Positions 34,403 through 46,192 of a stretch of DNA of 64,000 bases are shown here, piece after piece. The stretch spans positions 39,212,774-39,276,773 of the forward strand of contig OY294049.1 in NCBI GenBank assembly GCA_958510825.1, written 5' to 3'. Made by a program: the position numbers and the translations under genes. Position 1 is the stretch's first letter; the number at the start of each line of letters is the position of its first letter. Source of the stretch: Brachypterus glaber (lineage: Eukaryota; Arthropoda; Insecta; Coleoptera; Kateretidae). The notes under the pieces are model-generated. The model did no database searches. It saw nothing but the letters and a program-made list of their open reading frames with translations, and had not been told where the DNA came from.

Positions 34403-34578
34403 TTTACAGCGAAAACCAACCGCGAAGACCCTTACCGCGCAGTCCATTACCGCGATAGCCATTACCGCGACAAGCCATTACCGCTAATTTCCTTTACCGC
34501 GAAGACCATTACACCATTACCGCGCAGTTCATTACCGCGAACGGTCTTTACCGCGTGTGACTTTTATAGCGAAAATCG
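34403..34578. repeat. ACCGCG minisatellite, about 11 units of about 16 bp
   Basis: Degenerate tandem units centred on CCATTACCGCGA with 3-4 variable bases between them. The motif ACCGCG (or one-base variants at the ends) recurs roughly every 16 bp across the tract. Each unit carries CpG, so the block is a CpG-dense island inside sequence that is otherwise very A+T-rich. No open frame spans it convincingly. Confidence 0.75.
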
Positions 34579-35370
34579 TTATATATTATTTTTATTTTAT
34601 GTAAGGGTTTTCCGTGGGATTGATGGCAGTTTGGGTTGGTTAGTTTTGGTTTTGGTTTGGATTTTTATTGATAAAGTGGAACGTTTACTAAATGTACCCA
34701 TAGATCTGTGTCTTAATAGTATTTTTTACAATTTGGGCGAAGGCGCCAACATTAGTATCCATACCCTGTATAATATATACTTTATTGTGTTAAATACTAT
34801 AAAATATAGTACTAACTACCAAAAACATGACTTATAAGTAGGGGAACTTTTAAGTTATTAAAAAAGGTTTGGTGGAGATGAGATTTCTTCGGATTACCTC
34901 GAGACATTACATCCCAGATTTCCTTCAATTTTTACACCAAAATTCCTCAGCGGTTTAACCCTCAGCGGTACTAAAATATTCTTCCCATTTTTGATTTTTT
35001 GGGCCACCCTATTCGGCCTGCTTTGCCTGTTAATGACATAATATTTTCCAGAAAAAATACACGAATCTTAACTTAACTATTTATGAAAGTGCTAAGCTGC
35101 TTTGAAAAAGTGTTATAAGTGTTGGAAATACGGGCATGAGAAGGCCATAAAATAAATTAGCGAATTAAGAGCGAGGTTCTCGCTGGGAAGTCTTATATTT
35201 ATGTGAGAAACAAAACTAATTTTCATTTTTATCTCTTCTGGTAGTTAGGAACGTCTAAGAATTATTATATTAAACAACATCGCATAAGATATGTAGTTAA
35301 ACAGTAGGATAGAAACTAGAGCTGTTTTTTTAATTAAAAAAATACACATTTTTTTATAGAAATGTTCTGC
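34579..35370. other. Spacer, nothing recognised
   Basis: The 68-codon frame at 34631-34837 lacks any feature. Confidence 0.4.
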
Positions 35371-35855
35371 TATATAACTAGTATGGAATAGACAATATTC
35401 CGCGCGAGCGGAAAGTTTGTCATACGAGCCGGCTGGCGAGTATGACGGTCCCGCGAGCCCGGAATGACTATTCCATACGTGTTGTAGACTATACTTTTTC
35501 TTCGACTGAAAATATGAAACACTGTATGGCTTTAAACTGCGGACAAGGTTAAAAACAATGTTTTTTGTGACTCGATATTGTAAATGCAACAAAACACATA
35601 CTTTTATATAAAGCAATTAATATTATTTAATAATTTTATCAAATCAGTACTTAAAAAAGATTTTTATTTAGTTTTAGCCCATATTTACAAATTATAATGC
35701 AAAAATTGAAGGTTATGTCAGATTGTTGTGATAGATATCACTTGAACTAAATTGATAAAAACCTGGTCAAATATTAAGAAAAACTAATAAACTTTTTGTA
35801 ATTTTAACGCAAAACTTTAATTGCATTAAATTATTCAATATTTCATGGTAATATA

Positions 35856-35886
<31 letters not shown>

Positions 35887-36056
35887 GCTAATTTTGTTAC
35901 AGTTTTCTTTACTTTTAAACACAAGAGATGGCACTACATGTGCTCATTCTAACACTCGATACGGAATATTCATACCGTATCTAGAGCTAGAATGGATTCA
36001 TTTTGTGTTTGAAAAGTGTGTGTAATTGTTTACATTCTAAAGCAGTCGTAGAAAAA
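35371..36056 (+). mobile_element. 740-bp element F5, copy 2
   Basis: Same order as copy 1 at 18229-18967: G+C-rich hairpin, body, (AT)n tract at about 35852-35872 followed by T-run, terminal GATACGG/CCGTATC hairpin and GCAGTCGTAGAAAAA end. Differs by small deletions. The 123-codon antisense frame at 35245-35616 lies on it. Confidence 0.8.
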
Positions 36057-36727
36057 TAAGCTTTTCCTCTTTGATCACAATATTTTAACTATGTTATTTT
36101 AATTTATTACTTGCTTATTTTTGAAAATATATTTCTGTTAATTTTTTAAAACATATTTATTTGCTAATTTATTTATGTATACTTATTTTCAGACATACAC
36201 TAGTATATATTTATATACGCTAAAACTTATTTCTTTGACATTATACAATTTTAATTTAACACAAATTCCATTTTTATTCCTACCGGAAACTTATTAAAGT
36301 AAGAAAACATTCAATTAAAACGTCTACGTATAGTTAAAGTTATAATATTGTAGATACGTGTATACTTAGGGTAGGCCAGGACCTTGTTTGTCCATATAAA
36401 GGGCTTTTACACGGTGCATCAATGAGAACGAAATGCTGAATAACTCTTAAAATATTGTTAAAAAAACCAAGACAAATCAATTTTTTTATGTTAAATTTTC
36501 ATTTTTTTTTTAAGGTCTGACGTTTCAATAACAAACAAATAAACTTCATTCACACCCAGAGGAGTGATTACTAAAAACAAGAAAATAATATACACATCAA
36601 GTGCATAGAAAGTTTCAATAGCATGTTAAGTATTTAAATCAAATATTTAAAACTTGAATCAAGTAAGAGTGCTTAGCTTAAATAATAAAATTTATTGTAT
36701 CCAGTTTTAAAGTAATTCAAATGAAAG
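36057..36727. other. Spacer, nothing recognised
   Basis: No feature supported. Confidence 0.4.
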
Positions 36728-36832
36728 AGCAGATATTTATACGAGTATTTAAAATACTAAAAATAATAAAAAATAGTGTACAAGTACTTGAAACAAATTA
36801 TTGATTTTTCTAGTTAAATATGTTTATAAGGT
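36728..36832 (-). repeat. Repeat end F20 (inverted)
   Basis: TTGAAACAAATTATTGATTT and GTTAAATATGTTTAT are the complement of the shared end of the 31.5-32.2 kb block and of the window's last 40 bases. Confidence 0.6.
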
Positions 36833-37334
36833 GGGTGAGCCAATTATGGCCATGTTCCTAATGTTGTCACCCCCTCTTAAACTGGTTAGTTCGTCCTTTG
36901 TATCATAGATGGCACTGCCAATTTATCTGTTATATTGAAAAGATGCCCGTAAATATGATGTATTTGTATCCAGTTGGCAATGGCGTACACAAAAACTAAA
37001 AAAATTTGTAAAATTGTGCCGACTGTCGCCAGCCGGGTAGTATTTCAGATATTTTCTTACTAACCTACAATCCAGGCCCTTTCGGCATGAGTAAAAAATT
37101 GTAGCACAAGGATCCCGGCCTCTGATATCACATAAATTTAATACGTTTAGTTTTTCCTGAAAGCCGGTGGTATATCGCATGAATCCGTCTCAGTGTCGTA
37201 ATATGGACGCTCTTAAGGCAATATATCACTACGTTCAAACTCAGAAATATCCACAAAAACGACCGCACAAAAATAGAGTCACTCCATCCAGCAGCGGTTT
37301 TAAAAGTACACAGAGATTTCGTTACCATATAGTC
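36833..37334. other. Higher-complexity block with opposed frames, unrecognised
   Basis: Composition is more balanced than the surroundings, with an 85-codon minus frame (36923-37180) and 65- and 66-codon frames on both strands at 37128-37364. I recognise no domain. It may be degraded transposon coding sequence, but the frames overlap antisense and none stands out. Confidence 0.35.
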
Positions 37335-37690
37335 CAGTCAAATAATAAATGTAAATTGGAATAAATATACACTTGCTGATATTTTAAAGGGTAGTATTTG
37401 ATGGTAACATAACACTCCAGTTTTTTACCGGGTGATTTGGGGGGTCCGCTATCCTGAATTTTAGGAGTGAGTGCGCTTATCTCGGTAAATATGCATCTTA
37501 CGATAAAAATACATATAACCAATTTTGTTAAGGAGCAAATTTCCAACAATTTTTGTGAAGATCATTTTTTCATTAGTATAATAACAGTCGAGTTACATAT
37601 TATATAAAAAACAGCCATGTCCAAATTGTTTTTTTTTCGATTTTTTAGCCAAATTATTTATCGGAGGATAAAAGTGCAAGAACAAACTTG
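37335..37690 (-). repeat. F1 element, half copy
   Basis: Matches 575-810 and 150-310 of the F1 locus. Here the element has only one arm of the palindrome, so the two loci represent half and full foldback states. The 75-codon minus frame 37322-37549 parallels the 94-codon frame at 575-859 but keeps different length; both are by-products. Confidence 0.75.
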
Positions 37691-39116
37691 AAATTTCATA
37701 TATTATGAATAAATAACAATTTTATATTAAAAAAATGGTGTACTACATCTCGTATATAACTGACAGCTGTTTTACGATTGACATACCGGACCGGCATCAC
37801 CGGTTGCCTACACTCAAAGTGCAAAATTCAATTTATCGCGTGCTGTCATGGTAACGAGCAGAAAAGTAAAATGCTAAGAAATAGGTTATTTTTCGGTCTG
37901 AAAACTTCATTTGTTTTTGTAGAAATGTTAACTTTTCTATTAGATCGTAGAAAAACATATTTTGCGTTTTGTTTATGTGTCAAAAACGGATTGTGTTTTT
38001 AGAGACCCTTTATATTTTGATACTTCTACTAGAGCACTGTATGTGGGTAGTTTGAGTAATTCTTTGTGTAGTGTGTAAACTACCTACCTACCTACCTACC
38101 CTAACAAACCTGCCTATCCAGTGCTCTAACTTCTACCAGGAGACAGAAGGGACAAATTTTTCTTATCTATGGATTTTGTACTGTTATTTTTTTGTGGAAA
38201 ACTGTCGCATAATAGAGTGACTCTACACAAAGATACCGCAATGCCATCTGGCGCAAATACCATTTTCTACGATGCCTAAGTTGCAGAAAAAAACTCATAC
38301 TATAGGAGTTTTTCCAACTTGCCTGAAAAAACGATGATTTAAAAGGATATTGTGCTTGAATAGAGTTACAAAACAAGGAACACATTAAAAAAAAAGTAAA
38401 AATATATAAAAACAAGATTTTTTGATATTTTTTTGAATTATACAGCCAATATTTAGCGAGCTATAATAAAAAATATAAGTTTTACTCTCTTTGACCTTCT
38501 GACCCTACCCCGATTTTTTTTTAATTCTAAGTAATCGAAAACTTTGGTGCAAATTTTATCTCAAAGCTTTCTCGTGGCCACAAACTTTTCTAGATAGACA
38601 GATTAGCTCCTTTAAATGAAAAACTTTGATTGTAATATAAAGCAAATAAACGTTATATAAGGCAAGATTTTCCACTTTTTCTCTGTAATGATATGAGAAA
38701 GTAAAAATATTCGAGATCATAAACTTTCTTTGTATTAATATAAAATATTTGAAAACATATTTATGGGACAGTTGGGAAAAAAAGGTTTTGTAATCTTTGA
38801 CCCTTTAATATGTTGAATTTACTGCCCCCATTATACCCCGGGCTATTAACTATAAAAAACGAAAAAATGATTTATGTATCATCTTGATTTACGTACATTA
38901 CACCTTTTTCGATATCAAAAAATACTATTAAATTTCAAAAATTATGTGTGTCCAATAATGATAAAAATATATCAGCTCTAATAGCCTTAACTTTAATAGC
39001 CTATATTTAATGGACTGGCTGAAAAAGAGCATTTTTAAAACATTGCCGTAGAAAGGGTTCTTTGTCTAGTCGTTATTTTATTTTTTTTTTGTCAATATAG
39101 GAGATGGGAGATAATA
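37691..39116. repeat. Spacer with (CCTA)n microsatellite
   Basis: (CTAC)n at about 38079-38101 sits in a hairpin-like context (GAGCACTG ... CAGTGCTC at 38032 and 38118). Otherwise no feature; frames at 37778-38002 and 38167-38415 are featureless. Confidence 0.5.
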
Positions 39117-39820
39117 TTTTTTTCTACGACTGCTTTAGAATGTAAGCAAATACACACACTTTTCAATCACAGAATAAATCCATTCTAGCTCTAGATACAG
39201 TATGACTATTCCGTATCAAGGGTTAGAATAAGCACATGTAGTGCCATCTCTTGTTTAAAAAAGTAAAGAAAACTGTAGCAAAATTATATTTTACCATGAA
39301 ACATTGAATAATTTAATGAAATTTAAAGTTTTGCGTGAAAATTATATAAAGTTTTTTATTTTTTCTTAATATTTGACCAGTTTTTTATCAATTTAGTTAA
39401 AAAACTTAAAACTGCTCCATCTACTGTTAAATATTTAAACCTGCTATCTGTCACAACAATCTGACATAACTTTCAATTTTTGCATTATAATTTATAAATA
39501 TGTGCTAAAATTAAATAAAAATCTTTTTTAAGTGCTGATTTGATAAAATTATTAAATAACATTAATTGCTTTATTTAAAAATATGTGTTTCGTTGCATTT
39601 ACAATGTCGAGTCACAAAAAACATTGTTTTTAACCTTGTCCGCAGTTTAAAGCCATACAGTGTTTCATATATGCAGTCGAAGAAAAAGTATAGTCTACAA
39701 CACGTATGGAATAGTCATTCCGCGCTCGCGGGACCGTCAATAGTCGCCTGCCGGCTTGTATGACAAACTCTCCGCTCTCGCGGAATATTGTCTATTCCAT
39801 ACTAGTTATAGAATATACTA
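39117..39820 (-). mobile_element. 740-bp element F5, copy 3
   Basis: Reverse-oriented copy, beginning TTTTTTCTACGACTGC and ending CTAGTTATAGAATATACT. The long (AT)n tract is absent here, with only TATATTTT at the equivalent place. The tract therefore expanded after, or independently of, copy divergence. Confidence 0.8.
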
Positions 39821-40246
39821 TTTTGGTAGTTTTGCGCGTATTGGGTAATAATAATAATAATATCAACAAGTTACATGTGTCACACTACAGCTAAACTTTT
39901 TGTAATGATTTTCAAGAAAGATTTTCATTGTAAATGGCGGAAAACTAAACGAATTATTGCAGCAAAACCATCTAAAATTCAATATGCACTGATATTAAGT
40001 ACTTAAAACTAGAAAATAATGTCGCAATATTGTCGAATAAGGCTAAAAGGACTTTAATTGTAAGTAGGCAACCGCATTGGCATGAGAAAAGCGGCAAATT
40101 TTCACATTAGTTTTGTTCCGTTATAATTGCTTCCACACTCTCTCTTTTTTACACCGTTAAAAAAGACACGAGTAAAGCAATTTGCAGTTTAGTTTTTAAA
40201 GTTAATTAACTTAAAACGTCACAAGTTAGGAAGGATTAGAAGGTAT
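39821..40246. other. Spacer, nothing recognised
   Basis: Short (TAA)n near 39848; no gene. Confidence 0.4.
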
Positions 40247-40538
40247 ATTACAAATGTCATTGTAATTTTAGTACTAAATTTAATTTTAAAATACATATTT
40301 GTTATTTATATTTCCACCATTGGTATTTAATACTTTACTTGTGACATTAAATACATTTGGATCCCCACGCAACATGTGTTTATTAATACTATAACATTTG
40401 GTAAATTATATCACAGTTATAGTTTGGTATATTTTAAGTTGTAGTTGATGTGTTATTGATCTAGTTTAGAGTATGTTACAGTATTTAGTAATATAACAAT
40501 CGGTAAATAATACCAAAATTTTAATTAGTAATAATATA
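40247..40538 (+). repeat. F8 single arm with internal deletion
   Basis: Matches the left arm of 16145-16516, but a segment of about 60 bp is missing between TTAAATAC and ATTTGGATCC. In the longer copy both deletion edges carry TAC, so the deletion has microhomology. The right arm of the palindrome is absent. Confidence 0.8.
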
Positions 40539-41051
40539 ATTCATTTAGCTTTAGTTACATACTACATAGCTCTTTAATGGGTTGCCTATTCCTAAATAAA
40601 TGCAAACTTGACAGTTTGCTTATTAATTATTAATTCAATTAGATTTCTGTGGTTATTCTGCCATATAAGACAGTAAAATTGTACTGTTTTACATTTCATA
40701 AGAAAAATACTGTGTATTTTAATGTTTTTTATATAATGTAAGGTAACTTAATCATTAATTAAGTAATTTTAATAAGATCTAGACAGTAATGGTCAAAATA
40801 GTAACGTTATAACTATAGTTTCTATTTTTGACATGAAAAACAGAAATTTTTGGATTAAAAAACTTAAATAATATAAAAGGCTGTGGTGAAAGGTGGAAAA
40901 TGGTTTACAAAACAAGGTGAATAAAATTCGTAGAATCTAGGAGGTAAATATCTAAATAAAATTAGGCAAACCTCCATACATAAATATCACACTAGGGTAA
41001 TATAAAAATATCTAACTATTGGGATATAAGGCGTTTTCTAAAGAACAAAAG
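40539..41051 (-). repeat. Dispersed repeat F9, copy 1
   Basis: About 510 bp matching 51883-52500 in reverse complement. Landmarks are GGTTGCCTATTCCTAAATAA, GACAGTAAAATT, CTGTGGTGAAAGGTGGAAAA and TTTTCTAAAGAACAAAAG. This copy lacks the poly(A) insertion of the other one. Confidence 0.8.
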
Positions 41052-41524
41052 AAATTAATGAAAAATACGTAAGTGTAAAGCGAGTGTAAAATGTTCAATT
41101 TTTTAGTGTGCACTTCTTTTAACAGTGTATAGTTTCTACACTAGTTAGCCGTTATCTCTTTTTGTAATGTTTCCCAGACAAAGAGAATCACAGAAAACAA
41201 GGGAGGATTTTTAATAATATAATCCTCTGTGAACCATCAACACACGGTGAAGGACTATTATCACATATTACACTTGGACCATCTATGTAACTTTTGCACA
41301 TGGTTAAATCTCTGATGTCGTTAGTACATATTGCCTTACATAGCTATATGCATATCTGAAATATAAAGCAGAGTCTATCTTAATTGTATAAATTTAGAAC
41401 TTTTTATGTCAGTTATTAAAGTTTTAGTTTGTTTTTATGATACAATGTATCCTTATTATACTGCTTACAGCTTTTTAGTGGAGGAGTATTACCCATTTAA
41501 ATCGGATCCCGAAAAATAATGTAG
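41052..41524. other. Spacer, nothing recognised
   Basis: No feature supported. Confidence 0.4.
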
Positions 41525-41715
41525 CTGAAGTGTGCAACGTTTTTTTGCAACGAAAATATAAATAGTATATTAAAGTACTAGTTTCACAACATACGTTTTT
41601 AGAGCAGGAGTACAAGTTTAGAAAACAAGACACTTGCGGCGAGTTTTCTAAAGTACTACTACTATTTGATTTTCGATGCAAAAAAACGTTGCAAACGTCA
41701 ACTTCATGAAAAATA
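41525..41715. repeat. Inverted repeat beside the LINE insertion
   Basis: Arms at about 41527-41575 and 41650-41705 share GCAACGTTTTTTTGCA, CGAAAAT and AGTACT-like blocks. A TACTAGTTTCA..ACATAC segment resembles the centre of F10. Confidence 0.6.
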
Positions 41716-41753
41716 AGAACTTTGTACCAAAATCTAAAATTTTTGTACCCATG

Positions 41754-42372
41754 TACTACTACTACGTAAAAGGTGGGTAGGCTCCGACGCCTGACAAGTA
41801 GGCCCAATGGCCCTTTTTGTCTGCCCCAAGATAACCTACCCAACCTGCTGCCTATCCTCCTTCTTTCTAAATCTGCCAGACCTTCTGACGAAGTTCATAA
41901 CATCTGACCAGGCTAGGAGGCTCAACTCTTCCTTCGCTAGTGTTAACACTCAGAAGATGTCTTGTCTGAGCCTGCCCAGAGCCTCACAGTCCCCTATGAA
42001 TTGGTAGGGCGTTTCCTCGTCCATCCCACACCCAGGGCAGGTCGGATCGTTTACCGTCCGCATAAGGCTTAGGTGTCGCATAAGCCCACAGTGGCCCGTA
42101 AGGACCCCTGTAAGGAGGCTTATGGTTGCTTGGCCCCTTCCTAGTAGCTAGACTGCCCTAGCTTTGCTTGGACTGGCAAGAATTCCTTTGCCTGCCTGCA
42201 ACCGCTAAGCTCGGTCCAGTGTTCCTTAAGCTGACTTTCCACCCAGTCTGGCGAGTTCATCCGCCCTCTCGTTGCCTGGAATACCGCAGTGACCTGGTAC
42301 CCACACAAGGTGAACTCTTTTTGTTCTTGCTAACTCATCCAGCTCGCCAGCGCACTCCTGCCCCAGAGCGGA
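41754..42372 (-). pseudogene. 5'-truncated RNase H-bearing LINE with 13-bp target duplications
   Basis: A G+C-rich minus-strand remnant of a non-LTR retrotransposon, the C-terminal end of ORF2. From its 5' end it encodes an RNase H segment (VHLVWVPGH, then GIPGNERADELARLG at about 42245-42320), a GCRQAK motif in a different frame, LLTGVLTGHCGLMRHL, and a gag-knuckle-like CPGCG...ETPYQFIGDC (about 42000-42047). It ends with a basic tail containing FVRRSGRF. At least one frameshift and several in-frame stops show it is dead. RNase H plus LTGHC-type tail points to the I/LOA/R1-like group (inference). The insertion is bounded by perfect 13-bp duplications TTTTGTACCCATG at 41741-41753 and 42373-42385, and its 3' end is a short (GTA)n. 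This is a classic 5'-truncated target-primed insertion of about 620 bp. Confidence 0.88.
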
Positions 42373-42385
42373 TTTTGTACCCATG

Positions 42386-43429
42386 CGCGTTAAAATTTTA
42401 ATTAACTTTTAAAGATATTAGTCCGTCTGGCCGTCCGTCAGTAGTTCCGTTTTCTTAAAAATATTATTTTTTTTTCACTGAAAAATAAAAAAATACACTG
42501 TATGGGGTTAAAAAATAATTAATGCTTAAAACTTTTTTGCATGTAGGCAATATATTTTATTTAAAACATTCTTTTTCAAGTATATCACATAAAACGCTAA
42601 GGGGCTAATGTTAAATGAAAAAAAAAAGTTAAAAATGAATTGAAATCGTCTGGTTCTAAATGCTGACAACTTCTACGATAAATAGTAATAAATATTACAT
42701 TATTCTTTAGATTTCTTTGGGGGTACTATCTTCCCACCGACTTTATATTCCTTCCAAAGTTGTGCCCAGCAATGAAATCTATTCCCTTAATTATTTTAAA
42801 TTATTAGTATGCTGCTGACATCTGTTAAAGACTCTGGGACATACGCATACCACTAATTATAGGTGGGAAGATATTATCCCAGTGGTCCACAAAAAACACT
42901 AACTTTACGTACCTGAGTCATAACATGAAAAAAAGTAGTTTTTTTTAATTAAATGCTAAAAAAGTTATTGAACAGCATATTTAATAAAATAAAAGCTGTT
43001 TGGTTCTAAAAATACCCATTTTAGTAAAACGTTGGCCCCTAGTACCCGGAACTACTAGTAACTGGAGTGGAATGTCCAGGTATATTTGCTATAACTTTTT
43101 AACAAATAAAGATAATCTCTTCAAATTTGGGATAGGAATACCTTATCATATTAGCTACTTGTTCACAAAAACAAAGTTTTTCTATATTGAATAATTTACG
43201 AATTATGTAGTTTTTCGCACTCTTAGTACATATCTTTTCAGTCCAGTCTAGATTCTATATAAGAAAGATAAGAGCTTTTGTGTTCTAGATTCTTGAACAC
43301 AAAAGCTCAAAGCAGATTTGCCAGCTTTTGGTGGAATAGGATTGAGATGAAAGTAGTTGCGTACGAAAACGCAATATAAAGTCATGAAAATTGCAAAAGA
43401 CCATCATAGAGAGATCGGCCGAAAAGTTC
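42386..43429. other. Spacer, nothing recognised
   Basis: GTCCGTCTGG-type repeat at 42421-42445 right after the LINE; no gene. A short inverted pair (TCTTCCCACC ... GGTGGGAAGA) spans about 42731-42870. Confidence 0.4.
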
Positions 43430-44296
43430 CCCTTCAAAATTAAAACGCTTCAGGCCGGAGCCACCACTCCAGACAGCGGTTGTTTAAAGTTTTACCGAAA
43501 AAACCAGTTTAGTATGTTGTAATTACATTTTACACAAAGAAAACTGTTTTGCTCATAATCGTTATCATCAGAAGCGGTAAGGTAAAATCCATTATGCATG
43601 CCGCAGTCATCTAGGATGACACGTTATTAGGATGATATTCCATCTGCAGTCCGTCCACGGTATTGTGGGACTTATGTCGCAAATATGCGACAGTAATGGG
43701 AACTAACTTGTCGCGCATACTAGACATACGCCGCCCTGCACCGGCTGGGGATCCACCATCGCGCAAGTAGGTAGGCAGCTGGTCATGCTGAGTCCCTGTG
43801 GCGTATACGCGACATTTGTCCTGAAAAGTTTAAATAAAAACCGAACTTTAGGAGCGTAATAGTAGTAGTAGTAGCTGTATAGTAATTTTAATTGTTTTAA
43901 AAAATTTGTTTGGTTATGATTCCTATAGATCTGTTGAGATGCGGTTAATCAGGGATCTCTTGGCACAGCTGCGAATGCGTTCAATATATTATTTTAAATA
44001 AAAACCAATTTTTACAAAAAAAAAACACCAAACCAACACGCCCCAAAAAGTCCAAACTCGGCAAAAGTAAATTTTTCTTCGTGTAGATTTTTACCGAGAA
44101 AATCAGTTCAGTCAGTATGTTGTAATTAAACTCTAACGAATCTAATATGCTGTGAAGAAAATTACACTTTATGGGGTTCAGTTTTAACTAAGGAAAACTA
44201 GTAAATTATCAACGGGATTAAAAGGTCGGGTCTTTCTGAACAAAAATAGGTACACTGATTTTTGTTTCTTTTTAGTTATACAGCGTGTTTTTTATA
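43430..44296. other. G+C-richer block of unknown nature, with an internal repeat
   Basis: The block 43560-43815 is noticeably G+C-richer than its surroundings but has no long frame on either strand. A TTTTTACCG..AAAA..CAGTT and GTATGTTGTAATTA segment occurs twice in direct orientation (about 43489-43535 and 44086-44130). It may be the remains of a larger element of about 600 bp; family unknown. Confidence 0.4.
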
Positions 44297-45026
44297 CAGG
44301 GTGATTAGTTACTGGCATGCAAAAATTAAGGAGGCGATTCTACATTAAAAAATACTAAAATAGTTCCAGTAAAGGTTAGTCCGAAAATGAGCGTTAAGGG
44401 AGCTACGCGTAGCTACGGTCCTTTAAAGTTTTACTAAAAATAAGGTTTTTAATTAATAACTCTGGTACCCTTTTGGCTAGAGCGACGAGCTTTTGCATGT
44501 ATACTCAGGGCCGTAGCTATGGGGGAGCCTCCCCCACCTATCTTGAAATCTAAAAAAGTTGCATATTTCATGGATTAAAAATATAAAAGTTGCATATTTT
44601 TTCTAGGGTGGGACTTTTTTTTTTAGTGAACTTTTTTTTTTGAGTTTTGAGAAAGGGTGGGACTTTTTAAAAAGTTGCATATTTCATGGATTAAAAATAT
44701 AAAAGTTGCATATTTTTTCTAGAGTGGGACTTTTTTTTTTAGTGAACTTTTTTTTTTGAGTTTTGAGAAAGGGTGGGACTTTTTAAAAAGTTGCATATTT
44801 CATGGATTAAAAATATAAAAGTTGCATATCTTTTCTAGGGTGGGACCTATTTTTAAATTTATCCAGAGGCGTGCCTAGACGGACACAGTATGTATGGATT
44901 TTTTTTTATTTTCTGTAAAAAATATATAAATATATTTCCGGACCAACCTTTATGGGAACTTTTTTTCACATTCTTGGATGTAGAATCAACTTTTAAATTT
45001 TGGCATGCCAGTTATTGATCACCCTG
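44297..45026. mobile_element. TA-flanked 730-bp element with CAGGGTGAT ends
   Basis: Flanked by TA at 44295-44296 and 45027-45028. The terminal inverted repeats start CAGGGTGATTAGTTACTGG and CAGGGTGATCAATAACTGG (right end, complement), and similarity extends about 48 bp (GATTCTACAT near its inner edge). TA duplication and these ends fit a Tc1/mariner-type non-autonomous element. It contains no transposase frame but carries an internal 116-bp tandem array. Confidence 0.8.
44548..44850 (+). repeat. 116-bp tandem array, about 2.6 units
   Basis: AGTTGCATATTTCATGG starts at 44557, 44673 and 44789, an exact 116-bp period. Units are almost identical, differing at a few bases, for example AGGGTGGG versus AGAGTGGG. 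Each unit also has an internal AGTTGCATAT duplication. The near identity indicates recent expansion. Confidence 0.9.
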
Positions 45027-45849
45027 TACAAATTTATCCACAATTACACACAACTATATTGATTATACATATTAACTATACATATTTTTATATATCGGTG
45101 TTTTTCAAAGAAAAAACCGACATTCGATTTTTATCTTTTAGGAATACGAAAGTTTTTAATTTTTATTTATCGATAACTTTTTTCCCACCTTACTGGTTTA
45201 AATGGAATCAAGATAAAAAGAAAAAAAAAATGTAAATATTTAAAACCTCGCGTCAACGCTAGTCGATGCCTATGTGAGTACTGGAAATTCGAGTACTGAT
45301 CATCAGTTGAGGGAGGAACTATATATTTTTTATTATTTTCCAGTTTAATATGTTCTTTCTTTTTTATTAAGCTCCGAATCTGATAACGAACTTTATAATT
45401 CAAACCTTATTAGTTTTTAATAGGATTTTCTTTTTTAATCAAGAAAATTAATAACATGTCAAAATTATATATTGTATATTTTAAATTAACATTTTTATTA
45501 TAAAGCTTTAATAATAAAGTGGACCAAAGTCGACTCTAATTACACGATTAAAGTTTATACATACATGGTCCAATAAAAGTTTATATTGGTAAAGTTGTTT
45601 AATTTTAAAGTATTAACGAAGTAATCTATTTCTTTTAAAGTTGTTTAATTATTTTTTCACTACTAGCTTTAGAACATACCATTATTTATCATGTTTTCAG
45701 ACTGTGAAATCAATTTTCTTCACCTATAGCAATAATAATTTTTTCTCTCCTAGTAGGAGTAAATTTTATAAACAATTGATTTCTGTCACTTTAGATGTTT
45801 CAGATCTTTGTGCAATTTTTACTAATTAAACCCAAGAAAATAGCTTTAA
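45027..45849. other. Spacer, nothing recognised
   Basis: Several short frames of 62-78 codons, all A+T-rich and featureless. Confidence 0.4.
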
Positions 45850-46192
45850 ATATCTTTTTATTTATTAAATATAATTAATTATAATTATTATCAATTAATA
45901 CAATCAATAATTAGCTAAATATTATGAAAAAAAAATTAAAAAGCTAAATTTTTAAACGTCAATTCAAAGTATTTACTTGAGCAAATGTCATTGATCAAGA
46001 CTACTTGATTTTTATGAAAATTTCATGAAATATCATTTCTGTTAATAATTTATTTTATTATTTGAATACAAATAGTTAAATAGTGCTAGTAGTGAAAAAA
46101 TTAATATATAAACTACGGAAAGAAGACTATTATAATCTCGCACTATTAATAAGCTCGGCTATAAAAAAATGTCTTCTCTACCTTGGTATATA
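45850..46192 (-). repeat. Dispersed repeat F7, copy 2
   Basis: Reverse-complement copy of 12278-12611, ending at TCTTCTCTACCTTGGTATA. Confidence 0.75.

Noticed and set aside
34403..34578. CRISPR-like array
   Set aside because: Units are only about 16 bp with spacers of 3-4 bases in eukaryotic DNA; this is a minisatellite.
34960..34980. TTTAACCCTCAGCGG as a TTAA-element end
   Set aside because: No matching inverted end with a second TTAA was found nearby.
36923..37364. Overlapping frames on both strands as exons
   Set aside because: No domain, no consistent splice sites, and antisense overlap; left as unrecognised.
41475..41843. 122-codon minus frame as a gene
   Set aside because: It runs from the 3' UTR of the LINE remnant across its target duplication into unrelated DNA, so it cannot be a real protein.
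43555..43585. CTGATGA on the minus strand as a hammerhead
   Set aside because: The following stem is only four pairs and GAAA is not in position.
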